Source: Acidobacteriota bacterium (lineage in GTDB: Bacteria > Acidobacteriota > Blastocatellia > Pyrinomonadales > Pyrinomonadaceae). Taken from it: a stretch of DNA of 64,000 nt. The stretch covers positions 186,001 through 250,000 of the forward strand of contig JADJOS010000001.1 in the NCBI GenBank assembly GCA_016713675.1. The letters are read 5' to 3'. Under the pieces are notes generated by a model that had not been told where the DNA came from, ran no database searches, and saw nothing but the letters and a program-made list of their open reading frames with translations. A program made the position numbers and the translations under genes. How positions within the stretch are numbered: the stretch's first letter is position 1; each line of letters starts with the position of its first letter. Of this stretch, positions 61,144-64,000 are shown in pieces.

Positions 61144-62361
61144 TTATGCATTCTCCTCGGCGGGAAGTTCGTCTTCTTCGAACCAGTGCGAAAAAAGGCT
61201 GCGGCGGCCCTGATGTTCGAGGATGTGCCGGTAAAATACGGTAACGATCGCGACGATCGGTATCGCGATAAAAACGCCGGGAATTCCCGCCACCTGCTCA
61301 CCGGCAAGAACCGCAAGTATTATCGCCAACGGATGCAAATGGATGCCTCCGCGGACGATACGCGGATAGGTGACGTAATCATGCACTATCCTAACGACGA
61401 TCAAAAAGATCGCAACGTAAAGGGCTTTCCACGGATCGTCCGAAGCGGCCGAAGTCAAGATGACGATGAGCCCGATACTGGCCGGCCCGAGAAGCGGCAC
61501 GAACTCAAAGATCCCTGCCAGGATACCAAGCAGCAACGCGTATTTTAGGCCCAAACTGTAAAATCCGATCGTACAGATCGTTCCGATAAGAAAACACGAG
61601 ATCAACTGGGCCCTTGTGTAGGCTGCCAGCGTCGCATTGACATCCTGCAGCACAGATTCGGCCCGTAAACGCCAACGCCCTGCCGGAAATGCCCTCAGGA
61701 CAGCCAGTCTGAGCAGATTTACATCCTTGAGGAAGAAGAATGCCAGGATCGGGATCAGAAGCAGCCAGGGGACAAATGTCGCGGACGATAATACAAAACT
61801 GCCGATACCTAATGTGATCCCTTCGCCGAGCGAAGTGGCCTTTTCGTTTATTTTGTTCTGGATATCGTCCGGTATCCTTAGCCGGTCAAACCGTTGGTTG
61901 AGCTCGTTCGCACGCTGTTGGATCGCACGGCCATAGGCCGGCAGGTTGGTCCCAAATTCTTTGCCCTGCTCGATCACTCGCGGTGCGACATTTGAGATCG
62001 CGTAACCAACGGCAGTAAAAACGACCAGATAAGCAATGACGATCGCCAGCGACCGTGGCATAAAGCGTTCAATGCTGCGGTCCTTGAACGGCTTTCTGAT
62101 CAGTTTGACGATCGGATCGATCAAATATGCGAAGAACACCGACAGGACAACAAGGAAAAATAGATACGTGAGCGACGAGATGATGCTCTGAACATAACCG
62201 GCGACAGCGACGAGTATCAACGTGATTATCACCACTCGTGCGATCGAGGCAACCGACGGCGATGACGGATCGAGGATAACTCGCCGGATCGCCTTTTTGC
62301 TTTCGACACCGCGGATCTTTTCGGACACGGGCGTTTCTTCGGGTAGATCTTGGTCAGCCAT
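61144..62361 (-). CDS. AI-2E family transporter (PerM-like membrane permease)
   Basis: The 405-residue protein has the family layout: two N-terminal helices (VVIITLILVAVAGYVQSIIS, FFLVVLSVFFAYLIDPIVKL), a soluble region with AYGRAIQQRANELNQRFDRL, then LIPILAFFFLKDV, CFLIGTICTIGFYSLGLKYA, LLGILAGIFEFVPLLGPASI and VHDYVTYPRIVRGGIHLHPL. GEQVAGIPGVFIAIPIVAIV ends the core. Members export varied substrates; the substrate here is unknown. Confidence 0.92.
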   Translation of the reverse strand: MADQDLPEETPVSEKIRGVESKKAIRRVILDPSSPSVASIARVVIITLILVAVAGYVQSIISSLTYLFFLVVLSVFFAYLIDPIVKLIRKPFKDRSIERFMPRSLAIVIAYLVVFTAVGYAISNVAPRVIEQGKEFGTNLPAYGRAIQQRANELNQRFDRLRIPDDIQNKINEKATSLGEGITLGIGSFVLSSATFVPWLLLIPILAFFFLKDVNLLRLAVLRAFPAGRWRLRAESVLQDVNATLAAYTRAQLISCFLIGTICTIGFYSLGLKYALLLGILAGIFEFVPLLGPASIGLIVILTSAASDDPWKALYVAIFLIVVRIVHDYVTYPRIVRGGIHLHPLAIILAVLAGEQVAGIPGVFIAIPIVAIVTVFYRHILEHQGRRSLFSHWFEEDELPAEENA

Positions 62362-62383
62362 AGGTCGCTTCCATCAAATTCAA

Positions 62384-62848
62384 TTATTTTGTGTTCGCGT
62401 TGCCGTTTTCGATCACTTTCTCAGGTTGTGAATAATTCTCAACCGCAAATCTATCATAAAGTGCGAACATTTTGTCCGCCGGAATGGCAGAATTTGAACC
62501 GATAACGAATGCTTTCCCGTTGTCCGAACTTATCCGCCGGTTCACCCCTTCAGTGTTCAACTTAAGTGCTCCGCGGTCCTCCGAGTCGATCTCGCCGCCG
62601 TCCTTTCGGCGAAGCACGTAGATATAGATGAAATTGGCCGTTCGCATTTCGTAGATATCGGCTTCGATCGAGGTACGCGTCGGACCCCGATCTTCCGAAA
62701 CCGAATTGCTCCTTCCCGACTTCAACACATCCTCATTCGGCCCGCAGGCGAAAGAAAACGATGTAAGCAGAAAAACGGCGAATCCCAAAACCGCACCATT
62801 TCTCCTCGTTTTCGCTGCTCCGCTTTTAGTTTTCAAGGTCTTCGTCAT
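62384..62848 (-). CDS. Lipoprotein, unknown
   Basis: The 154-residue product has a signal peptide with lipobox FSFACGPNE and a mature domain of about 120 residues (EADIYEMRTANFIYIYVLRR, FVIGSNSAIPADKMFALYDR). No family is recognised. The ATG at 62848 lies within the last 23 bases of the upstream membrane protein gene, so they are coupled. Confidence 0.65.
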   Translation of the reverse strand: MTKTLKTKSGAAKTRRNGAVLGFAVFLLTSFSFACGPNEDVLKSGRSNSVSEDRGPTRTSIEADIYEMRTANFIYIYVLRRKDGGEIDSEDRGALKLNTEGVNRRISSDNGKAFVIGSNSAIPADKMFALYDRFAVENYSQPEKVIENGNANTK

Positions 62849-64000
62849 CGATGTTAGCGTTCTTATTAATTGCCGCGTTTCGCTCTTCTTCGTCGAGGAT
62901 GCGTTTCTCTTCGTCAGTTTCTGGCGAATTGTCGACGTCTGAATCGTCCGGGGCGTCGCCCTTGACCTCACGGATCTTCAATATCCGCGCGTCCTTATCT
63001 TCGTAGATGATCTCGGCCCAGCCGCTGTCGAGGGCTTTGGCGATCATATCAACATTCTCTTTTGCATCCGCAAAGATGTACTTCGCACCAAATTTGCTGC
63101 GGATCATCGGTGCAGGGTCGTCGACCTTACCTTCCGTCAGGTCCTTAAGGAGCTTGTACAGCTCTGGATTTGCGGAATAAAGATAGTTCGGATCGAGGCC
63201 GTAAACGTAACGGTGCTTGGTGTTGTAAAAGAATAATTTCGGAAAATCATCCCAGGTGCAGTTGAAAATGATCTCGCCGGCAGGAATGTTGTCGGCCCCG
63301 GATGCATCGAGGGCTGTCGCCCATTCCATCGCCTGTTTGTATTTGTCGGCCGGTTCGTTGGTCGAGATACTGTCGACGACACCGTTGATCTCAAATCCAA
63401 GCTTGTGGAAGCCAACTAGGCTGACCAAAAACCATACTGTCAGTACGATCCCGAGCGTCCAAACAGCGGCTTGCCGCACCACATTCCAGCGTGCGTCGAT
63501 ACCGACAGCTTCGCCTTTGTCGAGATATGGGTCGATGTCACGTTGAAATTCGTCGGGCAATTCGGCGGCTGTCGGAGCGGTGAACGCCTGCCAGCTAAAG
63601 GCAGCGAAAAGCACCGCAAACGGCGGAAAATACTCCGCAAAACGCTTCGATCGAAATTGTGCCGCCAACAAAATCGACACAAATGTAAGGAAGAACGCAG
63701 CTCGCTCCGGCAGTTTGGCTCCTCGCGGCACGAACAGGATGTAGCCGATCAGCATTGCCAGCATCGCGATCGGAAAGTCGGTCAGCAACTCCATTCCGGA
63801 GTATGGGTACCACTCGCCGCCGACAGCGACGGCAAAGTCGCTGCCGACCTTGAATTTCGTATAAAAATGCTCCCAGAACAGGCCAAGATTCTGCGGAAAA
63901 TAAGGATTGATCACATTGCCGAGGATCATTCCTGCGGTGGCATAAGCAAGGGGCCGCCATTCGAACCGCTGTTCGTTCCATGCGATTATCAGCGTCCAAA
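62826..64000 (-). CDS. Multi-pass membrane protein, glycosyltransferase 39/PMT-like, N-terminus missing
   Basis: The frame is open to the window end, so the N-terminal part lies outside. Visible helices include LTDFPIAMLAMLIGYILFVP, AAFFLTFVSILLAAQF and VWTLGIVLTVWFLVSLVGF. The C-terminal soluble part begins DSISTNEPADKYKQAMEWAT and has IFNCTWDDFPKLFFYNTKHR. GNVINPYFPQNLGLFWEH resembles loops of mannosyltransferase-like integral membrane proteins. The last 40 residues are acidic. The enzyme class is inference. Confidence 0.6.
   Translation of the reverse strand, partial: WTLIIAWNEQRFEWRPLAYATAGMILGNVINPYFPQNLGLFWEHFYTKFKVGSDFAVAVGGEWYPYSGMELLTDFPIAMLAMLIGYILFVPRGAKLPERAAFFLTFVSILLAAQFRSKRFAEYFPPFAVLFAAFSWQAFTAPTAAELPDEFQRDIDPYLDKGEAVGIDARWNVVRQAAVWTLGIVLTVWFLVSLVGFHKLGFEINGVVDSISTNEPADKYKQAMEWATALDASGADNIPAGEIIFNCTWDDFPKLFFYNTKHRYVYGLDPNYLYSANPELYKLLKDLTEGKVDDPAPMIRSKFGAKYIFADAKENVDMIAKALDSGWAEIIYEDKDARILKIREVKGDAPDDSDVDNSPETDEEKRILDEEERNAAINKNANIDDEDLEN

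Overview
The window looks like chromosomal DNA of a Gram-negative, diderm bacterium of about 50-55% GC. I think it is an acidobacterium of the Blastocatellia/Pyrinomonadaceae type. This placement is inference from general impression: LpxK implies lipid A, there are paired ECF sigma/anti-sigma modules with DUF4097-like exported proteins, BNR/Ycf48-like proteins, GxxExxY proteins, and many short palindromic repeats that run into genes. There is no rRNA, tRNA, CRISPR array, prophage or replication origin that I can recognise.

Layout. 1-3.3 kb: end of a DUF58 gene, then ECF sigma, anti-sigma and an exported beta-strand protein. 3.5-8.6 kb: an SbcC/Rad50-like ATPase, a small membrane protein, RNase HI and a frame-broken BNR-repeat protein. 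8.6-13.3 kb (minus): prmA, era, an exported TPR protein and an RsbV/RsbW-like pair. 13.3-21.7 kb: aroA, aroK, a BON lipoprotein and a LysM protein (together like a split KbpA), nadB, a TlpA-like thioredoxin, an acyl-CoA ligase and a cytochrome c. 21.8-36.9 kb: a catabolic kynurenine region (kynB, kmo, NAD-type formate dehydrogenase, kynureninase, aromatic amino acid decarboxylase, ACMSD, 3-hydroxyanthranilate dioxygenase, RidA-type aminomuconate deaminase). It is interrupted by a nucleotidyltransferase/small-protein pair and by a GxxExxY nuclease-like gene inside 40-bp inverted repeats. 37-40 kb: msrA, then a gene-poor stretch with poly-G tracts. 40-47.4 kb: a second sigma/anti-sigma/DUF4097 module, dcd, a 2-aminomuconate-semialdehyde-type dehydrogenase that completes the lower kynurenine route, a cupin protein and an exported PepT-like peptidase. 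47.4-52.5 kb (minus): the heat-shock operon hrcA-grpE-dnaK-dnaJ, with hrcA cut by an in-frame stop. 52.6-64 kb: a SprT-like protease, large exported proteins, a dienoyl-CoA reductase-like SDR, pabA/trpG, trpD, lpxK, an AI-2E family permease, a lipoprotein and a truncated membrane glycosyltransferase-like gene.

How it works together. The kynurenine genes would turn N-formylkynurenine into kynurenine plus formate (which the formate dehydrogenase could oxidise), then 3-hydroxykynurenine, 3-hydroxyanthranilate, ACMS, 2-aminomuconate semialdehyde and oxalocrotonate. NadB gives a separate aspartate route to NAD, so the kynurenine branch is probably catabolic.

The most unusual property is a dense population of several families of palindromic repeats. 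They lie between genes, inside genes in frame (prmA twice, nadB, kynB), and at gene starts, where their arms supply the signal peptides of two exported proteins. One family also forms the terminal inverted repeats around the GxxExxY gene. Four genes (BNR protein, kynB, the second sigma factor, hrcA) carry apparent single-base lesions, several at homopolymers, so sequence error must be excluded before biological conclusions are drawn.
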